A stretch of 64,000 nt of DNA from Coraliomargarita algicola. Its GTDB lineage: Bacteria; Verrucomicrobiota; Verrucomicrobiia; Opitutales; Coraliomargaritaceae. The notes under the pieces are model-generated. The model was not told the DNA's origin. It searched no databases and worked only from the letters and a program-made list of their open reading frames with translations. Shown piece by piece: positions 1-9,075 of the stretch. The first letter of the stretch is position 1; the number at the start of each line of letters is the position of its first letter. Both the position numbers and the translations under genes were made by a program. The DNA is taken from contig NZ_CP138858.1 of assembly GCF_033878955.1 (NCBI RefSeq), positions 4,615,001 through 4,679,000 of the forward strand, read 5' to 3'.

Positions 1-1
1 G

Positions 2-589
2 AGTGTTTCTTACGAACTCGGTTTTGAGCAAGAGTTGCTAGATGATCAGCTGAAGCTAGCTGTAGTTTTCTTTCGCAACGAAATTGATGAGCTCATTACA
101 TACGAATCATTGGTGGATGTGAATGATCCATTTGATTTCTTCGATGACGATTATGGTAGCGATACACTCAATGTAGAAGAAGCTACAACCGAAGGCGTCG
201 AACTTAGTATCGATTATGCGGCGACGGATAAAGTGGATTTAGGCCTAAGCTATACCTATTTGACTGCGACCAACGATTCTGAAGACCAGCGTCTCGCTTA
301 CCGTCCACGGCATCAGCTACAGCTGTCGGCGACATTCCGTCCTGTCGAAAATCTAAGTTTCGGTCTTTCGGCACTGGGGCAGTTTGATCGTGAAAGAGGG
401 CAATACTTACAGCCAAATCTAGATGTGGAAGACTATTTCGTCGTAAACTTAGTGTCTGAGTGGACGATCAATGAAGAGTGGAGCCTATTTGCGCGCGTCG
501 GGAATTTACTTGATGAAGATTATGCATCTGTGTTTGGCTATCCCGCATTAGGGCGCGCCGGCTACATCGGTGCGCGTTTTGAGTTCTAG
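2..589 (+). CDS. TonB-dependent outer-membrane receptor, C-terminal part (5' end outside window)
   Basis: The reading frame is open from base 2, so the gene starts upstream of the window; about 195 C-terminal residues are visible. They read as alternating beta-strands of an outer-membrane barrel: SYELGFEQ near the start is typical of the late barrel of TonB-dependent receptors, followed by repeated amphipathic strands and the late motif NLLDEDYASVFGYPALGRAG. The protein ends in the aromatic strand GARFEF, the usual C-terminal outer-membrane insertion signal. Such receptors import siderophores, cobalamin or glycans using TonB-ExbBD energy; the plug and substrate site are not visible. The Fur-family gene begins 2 bases after the stop, which favours metal, siderophore or cobalamin uptake over glycans (inference). 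Confidence 0.88.
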   Translation, partial: SVSYELGFEQELLDDQLKLAVVFFRNEIDELITYESLVDVNDPFDFFDDDYGSDTLNVEEATTEGVELSIDYAATDKVDLGLSYTYLTATNDSEDQRLAYRPRHQLQLSATFRPVENLSFGLSALGQFDRERGQYLQPNLDVEDYFVVNLVSEWTINEEWSLFARVGNLLDEDYASVFGYPALGRAGYIGARFEF

Positions 590-591
590 TT

Positions 592-957
592 TTGATTCAT
601 ACCCGCCAACGTGAAGTTATTTTGGACGTCCTGCGTGAAGCAGGGCGTCCTTTGACACGTGAGGAGATCTTGCGCTTAGGGCGGCAGCAGATCGATCGGC
701 TAGGATCGGCGACAGTGGACCGTGCGATTCGTGATATGACTGCGGAATTTTACATCATAGGCGTGGAGTTCCCCGGGCAGCCCAAGCGCTATGAATTACC
801 GGCAGATGCCGAGCACCCACACTTTATATGTCGCGTTTGTGAGAAGGTCTACGATTTGCCCATTCGTATGCAGTTGCCTAAAGTTCAAGCCCCTCCTGGC
901 TTTGAAATATCTGGTGGCGAGGTGATCTATTCAGGCAAGTGTCCCAATTGTCGCTGA
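592..957 (+). CDS. Fur-family metal-responsive repressor (Fur/Zur/PerR type)
   Basis: A 121-residue protein with the Fur fold: N-terminal winged helix (residues 1-70, with the recognition-helix region SATVDRAIRDM) and C-terminal dimerisation domain. H75, H77, C80-x2-C83 and C117-x2-C120 form the usual structural zinc site. Fur-family proteins repress metal-uptake or stress genes when metal-loaded. The start is TTG, 2 bases after the stop of the TonB-receptor gene, so it is almost certainly cotranscribed and perhaps translationally coupled; that links it to regulation of that receptor. The sequence alone does not separate Fur from Zur or PerR. Confidence 0.87.
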   Translation: MIHTRQREVILDVLREAGRPLTREEILRLGRQQIDRLGSATVDRAIRDMTAEFYIIGVEFPGQPKRYELPADAEHPHFICRVCEKVYDLPIRMQLPKVQAPPGFEISGGEVIYSGKCPNCR

Positions 958-1110
958 AGGTGGGGGGATGTGGCCGGGGGGCTTTGGCGTGGAGTGAATA
1001 GGCCACGGTCTGGAAATAGTTGAAAAAAACTTCCGCCTATCACTTATATCAGCGATATACAAATTCATTTCGATGGTATATGTTACTGCTAACCCTAACT
1101 TAACATCCTA

Positions 1111-2847
1111 ATGAACATACTTGAAGTGATACTCTTTATTGGTGCCGTCGTCGGCGTCATTACGATTGGAATATGGAAAAGCCGCGATGAGGATACTTCT
1201 GGCGAGCAGGGCGCTTCCGATTATTTTCTCGCAGGGCGCGGGCTGACTTGGTGGTTGGTGGGCTTTTCACTGATTGCGGCCAATATTTCGACGGAGCAAT
1301 TCGTTGGTATGTCAGGCTCGTCGGCCAATTGGCTGGGGATGGCGATTGCCTCTTATGAGTGGATGGCGGCTGTCACTTTGGTTTTTGTGGCTTTCTGGTT
1401 TTTGCCGAAGTTTCTCAAGGCGGGCCTTTATACGATTCCTGAATTTCTTCAATACCGCTTCGATGGTGTGGCACGTTTATCCATGGCGATCCCGGCGATT
1501 GTGACTTTGGTGTTTGTCACCACCTCGTCGGTGATTTTCTCAGGTGCCAAATTTGTGTCGGAGTATTACAACACCGTTCCGGTTCTCAATAGTTTGACTG
1601 CGATGTGCTGGCTGATTGCCATTTTCGCAGCGGTCTATGTTTTTGTGGGGGGCTTGAAGGCCTGTGCGTGGACGGATCTGGTGTGGGGCTCGGCATTGAT
1701 TGCTGGGGGTGCGATCGTGATGTATATGGCCTTTTCCGTATTGTCGGAGAAGCCCGCAGATGAGTTGATTCTCACCAAAGTGGCGAACTCGACCGCGACA
1801 GTTGCGGATTTGGAAGGTGCCAGTGCCTGGGAGCGCTTTATGTTATTGAATGACGGTGTCGATGGCGAAGCCGTGGCATTAGAAGGACCCAATGGGACTG
1901 GCGGCAAGGTGCACATGGTGCGCCCCAAGACCGATTCCGACATTCCATGGACTGCTTTGATGATCGGCCTGTGGATTCCAAACTTTTTCTACTGGGGCTT
2001 GAATCAATATATCGTACAGCGAACACTTGGGTCCAAGTCGCTGGCAGAAGGGCAGAAGGGGATTGTTTTTGCCGCGGCTTTGAAGCTTTTAATCCCCTTC
2101 CTGGTGGTGATCCCCGGGATACTGGCATATAATTTGTTTAGTGGGGACCTGTTTAATGCGGCCACGGGGGAATACGACTATGATCGTGCCTTTCCGGTGC
2201 TGGTGCGTAATTTGATTAAGCCATATCCGTTAATCTCCTGGTTCGTCTTAGCCGCACTCTGTGGGGCGGTGATCAGTTCGCTGGCGTCGATGTTAAACTC
2301 GGCATCGACTATCGCGACCATGGATTTATATGCGAAATTTTCCGGTGAAAAGAATCCGGCGAAATTGGTCAAAGTGGGACGTGGTTTTGTGGTGCTCTTC
2401 GTGCTGCTCGCTGCACTGGTCGCGCCGGCCCTGGATAACTTCATCAGTATCTTTGCGTATATTCAGGAGTTCCAAGGCTTCATTTCGCCCGGTATCTTGG
2501 CCGTGTTTATCTTCGGCTTCTTCTCGCCCCGCACGCCGCGTTATTTCGGTGCTGTCGGCATCGGTTTGAATGTGGTCTCCTATGGTGCCTTTAAATGGTT
2601 GGTTGGGCCTTGGCTCGTTTCCAACGGGTGGTGGTATGCGGAGCAGATCGCGTTCCTCGACCGTATGGCGATTTGCTTCTTTATTGTCCTATTGGCCGGG
2701 CTCATCTTGACTGCGGTCAAGCCCATGAAAAAGCCTGTCGTCATGCCGGTGAACGATGTGATCGTATTGGAATCGTCCAAGGGCGCGCAGATCTGCGGTG
2801 TGCTGGTGGTCGTGGCGACTATCGCTCTTTATGCGATCTTCTGGTAA
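1111..2847 (+). CDS. Sodium:solute symporter family (SGLT/SLC5-like) transporter
   Basis: A 578-residue polytopic membrane protein of about 14 hydrophobic helices. The N-terminus carries the SSS signature region (SDYFLAGRGLTWWLVGFSL, then ANISTEQFVGMSG), followed by the family blocks YTIPEFLQYRFD and GGLKACAWTDLVWG. Members couple sodium entry to uptake of sugars, inositol or other small solutes; this subgroup with the ANIS(T/A)EQF motif resembles SGLT sugar carriers. A soluble insertion of about 60 residues (around 210-275) precedes the helix with FYWGLNQYIVQRTLGS. It is followed by a putative glycoside hydrolase, so a sugar substrate is plausible but not shown. No Shine-Dalgarno sequence precedes the ATG. 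Confidence 0.9.
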   Translation: MNILEVILFIGAVVGVITIGIWKSRDEDTSGEQGASDYFLAGRGLTWWLVGFSLIAANISTEQFVGMSGSSANWLGMAIASYEWMAAVTLVFVAFWFLPKFLKAGLYTIPEFLQYRFDGVARLSMAIPAIVTLVFVTTSSVIFSGAKFVSEYYNTVPVLNSLTAMCWLIAIFAAVYVFVGGLKACAWTDLVWGSALIAGGAIVMYMAFSVLSEKPADELILTKVANSTATVADLEGASAWERFMLLNDGVDGEAVALEGPNGTGGKVHMVRPKTDSDIPWTALMIGLWIPNFFYWGLNQYIVQRTLGSKSLAEGQKGIVFAAALKLLIPFLVVIPGILAYNLFSGDLFNAATGEYDYDRAFPVLVRNLIKPYPLISWFVLAALCGAVISSLASMLNSASTIATMDLYAKFSGEKNPAKLVKVGRGFVVLFVLLAALVAPALDNFISIFAYIQEFQGFISPGILAVFIFGFFSPRTPRYFGAVGIGLNVVSYGAFKWLVGPWLVSNGWWYAEQIAFLDRMAICFFIVLLAGLILTAVKPMKKPVVMPVNDVIVLESSKGAQICGVLVVVATIALYAIFW

Positions 2848-2952
2848 GCGCGCTACTGGCTTCGATTATGGTGAAACAATTTGCTCCATCCTGCATTCAG
2901 CAAACTAGAAAGTTTTTATCTCGTTGTGGGGACAGCGATTAAAAGTTTTTCT

Positions 2953-2979
2953 CTGAGATCCTAGGGGATTGGATCTCAG
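2953..2979. terminator. Perfect stem-loop downstream of the symporter gene
   Basis: CTGAGATCC (2953-2961) and GGATCTCAG (2971-2979) form a perfect 9-bp stem with a 9-base loop, about 105 bases after the symporter stop. It is followed by TAAAGATTTTG, so the U-tract is weak. It may be a terminator for the symporter gene, or an operator-like palindrome for the next gene. Confidence 0.4.
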
Positions 2980-3067
2980 TAAAGATTTTGATGTTGTGGG
3001 GTGGGGCAGTCTCCATTCATGTAAGTTTTACTAGTAACATTTGGCAGGCGTATCGATCTTATGAGTT

Positions 3068-4234
3068 ATGTGGCGTTTTTTATGGAATAAGCGAAAGCTC
3101 GTACTGTGTGGAAGTTTTCTCTGTTCGGGCTTGTCCCTGAGCTTGGCGGATCGCTTACCAGACTTTTCTTGGGATACTGTGCCCCGCTACATGCATATAC
3201 GTAAGGCGACCGAGTTTACTCCGGAGGAGATCCAATATTTGGCGACTTTTCCGTTGATCACTTTGGAGAAAAGCACGGGCCATAAGGACTTTGGGAGCAC
3301 CGAGGCAGGCACGCTGAAGGCCGCCACTGCCGTTAAAGCGATCAATCCACGCACTAAGATCTTATACTATCGCAACATCATCGTGCATTATGGTGGCTAT
3401 GCGGCGAATGCTCAATTGGAGTCGATCCCGAACGCTTTTTTAGAAAGTGCTCAGGGGGATGCGGATCTCGTGCGTGGTAAAGTGCCCGCTTACGATCTTT
3501 CGAATCCCGCGGTCGAATCTTGGTGGATGCAGCACGCTAAAGAAATTTGTGAAGCTGCGGTGATTGATGGTATCTTTGTCGATGGTAACATTAAGGTGCT
3601 GGAGGACGGCTATTTGCGTCGTGATGTCGGCGCCGAAAAGAAGGCCGCGGTGAAGGCGACTTATCACGAGATGATGGCAGCGCTGCCCCGTGTGATCGGG
3701 CACGAAAAGTTAGTGGTGGCCAACATTATTCGAGCTCGCTTTGAAGATGCTGGTTTAGCTGCTTTAGAATACTTTGACGGCTCATATCTGGAAGGCTTTG
3801 AGCATGCTGTCGGTGGCATGTCGCGTGAAGATTACGTGGCCAAGGGGATTGCCGCGATGCAGGCGGCGGCTCGTTCGGGCAAAATTATTGCTTTTACCAT
3901 TGGCATGGGGGCCGCTCAACAGAGTGAGATGGGCATTGATGAAAGTCGCTCGGGAATCGACGATCTCGCTTCGATTCAGGACCGCTTTACCTATGCGCTG
4001 GCGCTTTTTTTGATTTGCGCGGAGAAATACAGCTATTTCATGGCGACCGACGGCTACAGTGCCAACCGTGGGGGAAGCAAGTTGTGGATGCAGGACATCC
4101 CCGAATATCACCGGCCGCTGGGAAAACCACTGGGCCCTGCCCGGAATCGAGATTATTTGTACATTCGGGAATTCGAGCATGTGCGTGTATGGCTGGACAT
4201 TGAGCATCAGCGAGCCGAGTTGCTTTGGAAGTAG
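3068..4234 (+). CDS. Putative secreted glycoside hydrolase (GHL15-like TIM barrel)
   Basis: A 388-residue protein with a signal peptide (basic MWRFLWNKRK, hydrophobic core, cleavage near residue 27 after SLA). The body has features of the putative glycosyl hydrolase group often labelled GHL15: an early strand ending PLITLEKSTGH, a strand KILYYRNIIVHY, the acidic strand end AVIDGIFVDGNIK (candidate catalytic Asp) and EYFDGSYLEGFEHA (candidate second acid). The reaction and substrate are unknown; the assignment rests on barrel-like alternation and these acidic strand ends. It follows the symporter on the same strand after 220 bases containing a stem-loop, so cotranscription is uncertain. No Shine-Dalgarno sequence is seen. 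Confidence 0.65.
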   Translation: MWRFLWNKRKLVLCGSFLCSGLSLSLADRLPDFSWDTVPRYMHIRKATEFTPEEIQYLATFPLITLEKSTGHKDFGSTEAGTLKAATAVKAINPRTKILYYRNIIVHYGGYAANAQLESIPNAFLESAQGDADLVRGKVPAYDLSNPAVESWWMQHAKEICEAAVIDGIFVDGNIKVLEDGYLRRDVGAEKKAAVKATYHEMMAALPRVIGHEKLVVANIIRARFEDAGLAALEYFDGSYLEGFEHAVGGMSREDYVAKGIAAMQAAARSGKIIAFTIGMGAAQQSEMGIDESRSGIDDLASIQDRFTYALALFLICAEKYSYFMATDGYSANRGGSKLWMQDIPEYHRPLGKPLGPARNRDYLYIREFEHVRVWLDIEHQRAELLWK

Positions 4235-4446
4235 GGATTACTTTTGACTCTATGAGAATATGTTTGGAGCGTTTTATCTGCTGCCTGCCAGTTATCTACT
4301 GATTGCTTTATTGATGGCGACAGATCGATCACGCAGTCACAGTGAAGGGAGATCGGATGCTTGCTGATTGTTGGATTCTCCAGTATCCTGATGTTGCTAC
4401 CGCGATTGTTTGAACTTTGACACGTAGTCACTATTACTTGTTTATT

Positions 4447-5007
4447 ATGAAACCTGCCTTCTTCCTTTGCTCCCTACTTGTTATTAATTTGCTGACTGGT
4501 TGTATGAGTACTCCGAAGTATTCGGAGTTCACCAAGACGATCAATTTTAGTTCACTGGATACGTTTAGCTATAAGCACACACTGGTCACAGGTATGGACT
4601 TTCGAAAGTCCGAGGAGTACTTACTTGAGGACCTTTCACAGCAAACTATTGTTGCGGAGCTGGCCGCTCGCGGTTTTGTGGAGAGTGATGCCGATGCCGA
4701 CTTCTTTGCCGTGGTGAAGTGGAAGAAGTCGGTGAGCAGTCGCGTCAACCCATTTGACCATATCGACCCTTATAACGAAGTGATGGCGCGGCGGGATGAT
4801 CCGAGCCAAATGTTTGCGCCGCGCTTACATTTGACTCTGGAAATTTACGAAACCAGCACCGGTAATATGTTTTGGCGTAAAGATTTGCCAAATATTTTTG
4901 AGGCGATTCAGCTGACAGAACAGCGCGTAGCGGATTCGCTTAGGCGCTCGATCGAGAATTTCCCGCAGCATATCGAGAAAGACCCAAATCTTCCCAATAT
5001 TGAATAG
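4447..5007 (+). CDS. DUF4136-type lipoprotein
   Basis: The start is placed at the ATG at 4447 rather than the in-frame TTG at 4417, because this puts a lipoprotein signal at the N-terminus: MKPAFFLCS, a hydrophobic core and the lipobox LLTGC. The mature protein of about 168 residues has the DUF4136-like pattern: an early strand DTFSYKH, a segment of alternating acidic and hydrophobic residues (ESDADADFFAVVKWKK), a strand LHLTLEIYETSTGNMFWRKDL, and a final helix VADSLRRSIENFPQ. Members are small envelope lipoproteins of unknown role. It lies 41 bases upstream of the fructose-bisphosphatase gene on the same strand, though no functional link is evident. Confidence 0.75.
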   Translation: MKPAFFLCSLLVINLLTGCMSTPKYSEFTKTINFSSLDTFSYKHTLVTGMDFRKSEEYLLEDLSQQTIVAELAARGFVESDADADFFAVVKWKKSVSSRVNPFDHIDPYNEVMARRDDPSQMFAPRLHLTLEIYETSTGNMFWRKDLPNIFEAIQLTEQRVADSLRRSIENFPQHIEKDPNLPNIE

Positions 5008-5048
5008 TTCTAACTCTCTTCTACCTTACTATCCTATCCATTCTATCT

Positions 5049-6998
5049 ATGACTCAGAGCTCCTTGTCTTTTAAGCGTCCAGAAGAGGATTTGTCCTCTC
5101 TTGAATTATTATCTGCAGAATTCACCAATACAGATGCGGCCATTGCGGAGATTGCCCGCTTGTCTGCGGTGCAGACACTTCCTCGTGGGGCGATTCACAT
5201 GATTAGTGATATTCACGGTGAAGATAAAAAACTCCGTCACGTCATTAATAATGCCTCCGGTACACTACGGCCTTTGGTTGAGCAAATGTTTGGAGATCAG
5301 ATGTCGGCTGAGGAGTTGAAGGACTTTCTTAAAATCACATTCTATCCTGCTGAGGTCACAGAGACGCTGGAAAACACATTAACCGATGCGGAGGAGCTCA
5401 AGCAATATGCGCGCAGGATTTTGAATCCACAATTTGAGTTGCTGCGTCATTTAATGTCGAATTATAGCCTGAAGTTGGCGACGGAGATTCTGCCCGCCGA
5501 TTTTCAAAATTTGTTATTGGAGATCCTACATGCGCCGACCCGCGAGAGTGGACATCAGTTCGTCGAGGCGATCATCGACGAATTGCAACGGCAAGGGCGC
5601 TTATTGCACCTGATTCATATTGTCGGTCGTTTGATTCGTAATTTGGCAGTTGATGAGCTGATTATCGGGGGAGACTGTTGGGATCGTGGACCGCGGGGAG
5701 ATCGTGTGGTCGACTACTTGCGTTTACAGCCCAATGTTTCATTTATATGGGGGAATCATGACGCGCTTTGGTTAGGAGCCGCGTTGGGGAATGAGGCATT
5801 GATTTGTACGGTTTTACGAGTTTCGCTGCGCTACCGTCGTATCAGTCAGCTAGATGAGGGCTACAGTGTGCCCTTGACGCCCTTAGAGCATTTAGCACGT
5901 GAGGTGTATGCCGAGGATCCAGCAGAGTTTTTTATGCCCAAGGGCGAAGGAATGCGACCTAAAGAACTCGTCGCTCGTATGCAGAAAGCCATTGCAGTGA
6001 TGCAATTTAAATTAGATGGGCAATTGCTGGAGCGCAATCCAGCCTGGAAACTGGAGCATCGCCGTTTGATGCACCGGATTGATCTGGCGGCCGGTACCAT
6101 TGAGATCGACGGCGTTGTTTATGAGTTGCGTGATAAAAACCTGCCTACAGTCGATCCCGAGAATCCTTACGCGCTGACTGAGGCGGAGCAGGATTGCCTC
6201 GATCGCTTAAAGGAGTCTTTTCTCAGCAGCCAAAAGTTGAGAGAGCAAATGAAGTTTATGGTCGGTCACGGCTCGATGTATTTGCAACGTGGGGATTGTC
6301 TCATCTTCCATGGTTGCGTGCCTGTGGATACGGCAGGTAATTTCCTCTCTCTTGAGATCGACGGACAGGAATATGCAGGTCGAGCGTTGTTTGAGGAGAT
6401 TGAGGTGGTGGTGCGACGTGCACTTGAAAAGAGGAAAACAGCGGACCTCGATTTTCTTTGGTACCTCTGGTGCGGTCCACTCTCACCGCTGTTCGGGAAA
6501 GATCGTATTGCTACTTTAGAACGTGATTTGATTGCGGATAAGGCACCGCATCGTGAAAACAAAGATCCATACTTTGATTTGATTCATGAGGTGGATTTTT
6601 GTGACAAGGTGTTGCAAGAGTTTGGAGCCGATCCTCAGCACGGCTTGATCGTTAATGGGCATGTTCCCGTCAAGTTACAGCAGGGAGAGTCGCCGATTAA
6701 GCGAAGTGGGAAAGCGATTACTATCGATGGAGCGTTTTCAGAAGCGTATGGAGATCATGGATACACGCTCGTGCTGGAGCCCAGCCGAATTGTTTTGGCG
6801 GAGCACCATCATTTCGAATCCATGGAGTCTGCGATCAAAGATGGAGTCGATATCGTACCTAAAACGCAGGATATACGTGTCTTTGATCACCCTCAGTGTA
6901 CACGGGAGACTGAACGAGGGCAACGAATCAACTATCGCATGAAAGAGTTAAAGCGACTGATCAAAGCCTATCGCAGCAATCGCTTGTATGAGCGTTGA
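5049..6998 (+). CDS. fbp: Fructose-1,6-bisphosphatase, class III
   Basis: A 649-residue protein matching the length and layout of class III (Firmicutes-type) fructose-1,6-bisphosphatase, EC 3.1.3.11, which removes the C1 phosphate of fructose-1,6-bisphosphate in gluconeogenesis. The calcineurin-like metallophosphoesterase motifs are intact and in order: MISDIHGEDKKLRHV near residue 55, GGDCWDRGPRGDRVVDY near 210, WGNHDALWLGAALGN near 235, and the later histidine motifs GHGSMYL and NGHVPVK. It ends in the conserved basic tail KELKRLIKAYRSN. The ATG at 5049 gives the usual N-terminus. It converges with the epimerase gene on the other strand. Confidence 0.95.
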   Translation: MTQSSLSFKRPEEDLSSLELLSAEFTNTDAAIAEIARLSAVQTLPRGAIHMISDIHGEDKKLRHVINNASGTLRPLVEQMFGDQMSAEELKDFLKITFYPAEVTETLENTLTDAEELKQYARRILNPQFELLRHLMSNYSLKLATEILPADFQNLLLEILHAPTRESGHQFVEAIIDELQRQGRLLHLIHIVGRLIRNLAVDELIIGGDCWDRGPRGDRVVDYLRLQPNVSFIWGNHDALWLGAALGNEALICTVLRVSLRYRRISQLDEGYSVPLTPLEHLAREVYAEDPAEFFMPKGEGMRPKELVARMQKAIAVMQFKLDGQLLERNPAWKLEHRRLMHRIDLAAGTIEIDGVVYELRDKNLPTVDPENPYALTEAEQDCLDRLKESFLSSQKLREQMKFMVGHGSMYLQRGDCLIFHGCVPVDTAGNFLSLEIDGQEYAGRALFEEIEVVVRRALEKRKTADLDFLWYLWCGPLSPLFGKDRIATLERDLIADKAPHRENKDPYFDLIHEVDFCDKVLQEFGADPQHGLIVNGHVPVKLQQGESPIKRSGKAITIDGAFSEAYGDHGYTLVLEPSRIVLAEHHHFESMESAIKDGVDIVPKTQDIRVFDHPQCTRETERGQRINYRMKELKRLIKAYRSNRLYER

Positions 6999-7031
6999 AA
7001 CTGTTATCAGGCAGATCGCTGTAATACTTAT

Positions 7032-7936
7032 TTATTTACCACTGAGGGTTTCTAAGAGGCCTTGTTTGAAGCCGTAGCGTGGTTCCCAGCCCGTAGCGGC
7101 TAGTTTTTCTGCGCTGGCTCGGGAGTGTTTTACATCGCCCGCACGTGTACTCGCATGCTGAATCTTGGATTCTGATTCGGTTAGTGCGACAATCTTGCGC
7201 GCTAATGAATTGATGGTGGTGCTGCCTCCATAGCCGATGTTATACGCGCCGCTTACCGATTCTGTTTCGGCGGCATAGGCGAGTCCTGCTGCGATGTCCT
7301 TTACATAGATGAAGTCGCGGGTTTGTTCGCCATCTCCAAAGATGGTGATGGTTTCATTTTTCCGAGCCTTATCGATAAAGATTGGCACAGCTGCGGCATA
7401 TGCGCTGTTCGGATCCTGGCGTGGCCCAAATACATTGAAGAAGCGCAGACTGGCAGTTTGTAGCAGGCCTTCGCTCGTCCATAAGTCGCAGTGGTACTCG
7501 CCGTCAAGTTTTGTTATGGCATAGGGACTCATTGGCTCCGGAACATCGTTTCCACTTTGGGCACGCTTGGGTTGTTGCCGTAAATGGCTGCGGAGCTGGC
7601 TAATACGAGCTTCTTGACCTTCGCGGTGGCTGCGGCTTCGAGCACATTCAGCAGACCGTTGACATTGAGGTCGACGCATTCGTGGGGCTTCTCCATCGAT
7701 TCAGGAACGCTGATCAGTGCGGCCAGATGAAACACGTAGTCGACGCCTTCCATCGCTTTAGCGAGTGCTGCGCTATCCAGAATGCTGGCTTCGATGAATT
7801 CGCAATCCAGACCATCGAGATTGTGGCGATAGCCCGTGCGTAGGTTGTCCAGCACGCGGATTTCAGCTTTGCCTTGATAGTGTTCGACGACGTGACTGCC
7901 GATGAATCCGGCTCCTCCAGTGATTAAGATACGCAT
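7032..7936 (-). pseudogene. NAD-dependent sugar 4-epimerase (extended SDR), split by a one-base frameshift
   Basis: Two overlapping reading frames together make one complete extended short-chain dehydrogenase. The upstream part (ATG at 7936) has the Rossmann motif ITGGAGFIGSHVVEHY, the VLDNLRTG segment and the active-site strand LVLASSAAIYGNN. The other part (down to 7032) resumes with PEPMSPYAITKLDGEYH, which holds the catalytic YxxxK, then RFFNVFGPRQDPNSAYAAAV and FGDGEQTRDFIYV, all typical of UDP-glucose or UDP-HexNAc 4-epimerases (GalE/WbpP group). The break lies near 7544, where restoring one base in a GG/CC pair recreates VETMVPEP. All catalytic residues survive. Its ATG overlaps the kinase gene by 13 bases, making it the last gene of the putative hexosamine operon. 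It may be a sequencing error rather than a dead gene. Confidence 0.85.
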
Positions 7937-9075
7937 GATAGTTGGGCCTCCTTGGCTGCTTTGAAGACGACTGCATTCATCGCCTCTTGTTGTTCTTCGA
8001 TTGATTTGACCAGTGCTATTTGAGTTCTGCAACGGTCAAGATTGTGTCCTTCGCGATGAGTTTTGAAATATTGATCGCCTTCCAGATAATCGGTGAGGAA
8101 GCGAATGCCTGTTTCCATGGTGATTAGTTTGCCGGCAAAAGAAAGTTCCTCCAGTTCGGTGGTGCAGAGCATCGAACCGGACCCTGCGATATAGCCTTTG
8201 GCCAGTGCTTCGAACATTGGCATTTGCATGATTACTTTGCTGGTGTCGGGTTCATCTTCGAGGGCAGGGCTGGTCGCTGTGCGCACCATGTCTCCGAAGT
8301 CGTAGAGCGCTAGGCCAGGCATGGCGGTGTCGAGGTCGATGACGCAAATGCCTTCGCCGGTTTCGTCGTCGATCATGACATTATTGAGCTTGCAGTCATT
8401 GTGCGTGATGCGCTCGGGCAGTTGCCCCGCTTCCAGCATTTTCAGCAGGCGGCCTGCGTCGTTTTCACGCGCGGTCAGGAAGTTTATCTCATCGCGAACG
8501 GAAGCGGCTCGATTGCAGACGTCCGCTTCGATGGCGCGGATCATATTTTGGTAGCGCGCGACTGTATTGTGAAAATTTGGAATCGTTTCATGCAAACGCT
8601 CACCGCCCAGATTAGAGAGTAATTGCTGGAAGGCGCCAAAGGCTTTGGCAGCTTGATAGGCTTGAGCTTCGCTTTCAATTTGGTCGTAGGTTTTGGCCTT
8701 TTCGATGAAGATGTAGCAGCGCCAGCAGTAGCCCGTGTCGTCGTGCACGTAGGGCTTGCCATCGCGCGCGGGCACAATGTTGAGGGCGCGGCGGGAGCAG
8801 TCTTCGGCTCCTGTCTGCTGGCAACTCTGTAAATTATGCTGGCAGACGCGTGCGATATTTTCCATCAGCTGGACGGGATTGGTAAAGATGCCGTGGTTGA
8901 TGCGCTGAAAAATGTAGCGCATCGTAGCGCCGCCTTGGTTGAGGGTGACCGCAAAGGTGTCGTTGATGTGTCCGGAGCCGTAGGGCGCACCCTCTACGAA
9001 ATCGCCATATAGCTGGAACATCGATGCGACCGACTTTAGGTGGTCGAGAGAAACGGGTGTGCGTTCGTATTTCAT
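7924..9075 (-). CDS. Sugar kinase of the aminoglycoside-phosphotransferase fold (NahK-like, putative N-acetylhexosamine 1-kinase)
   Basis: A 383-residue protein of the APH/choline-kinase fold. N-lobe: GSGHINDTFAV (nucleotide loop) and YIFQRINHGIF. Catalytic loop: ITHNDCKLNNVMIDD; metal-binding motif: VIDLDTAMPGLALYDFGDM. The N-lobe pattern GxGHIN(D/H)T with QRIN and the catalytic loop NDxKxNN match N-acetylhexosamine 1-kinases (NahK), which phosphorylate GlcNAc or GalNAc at C1. It sits between a nucleotidyltransferase (overlap of 4 bases, ATGA) and a sugar 4-epimerase (overlap of 13 bases), which are the next two steps expected in HexNAc-1-phosphate salvage. Substrate choice is inferred from family and context; homoserine or other sugar kinases of this fold cannot be excluded. 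Confidence 0.8.
   Translation of the reverse strand: MKYERTPVSLDHLKSVASMFQLYGDFVEGAPYGSGHINDTFAVTLNQGGATMRYIFQRINHGIFTNPVQLMENIARVCQHNLQSCQQTGAEDCSRRALNIVPARDGKPYVHDDTGYCWRCYIFIEKAKTYDQIESEAQAYQAAKAFGAFQQLLSNLGGERLHETIPNFHNTVARYQNMIRAIEADVCNRAASVRDEINFLTARENDAGRLLKMLEAGQLPERITHNDCKLNNVMIDDETGEGICVIDLDTAMPGLALYDFGDMVRTATSPALEDEPDTSKVIMQMPMFEALAKGYIAGSGSMLCTTELEELSFAGKLITMETGIRFLTDYLEGDQYFKTHREGHNLDRCRTQIALVKSIEEQQEAMNAVVFKAAKEAQLSCVS

Noticed and set aside
7529..7679. Programmed -1 or +1 frameshifting in the epimerase gene
   Set aside because: No slippery heptamer or downstream pseudoknot is evident, and epimerases of this family are not known to use frameshifting; a single-base deletion explains it.
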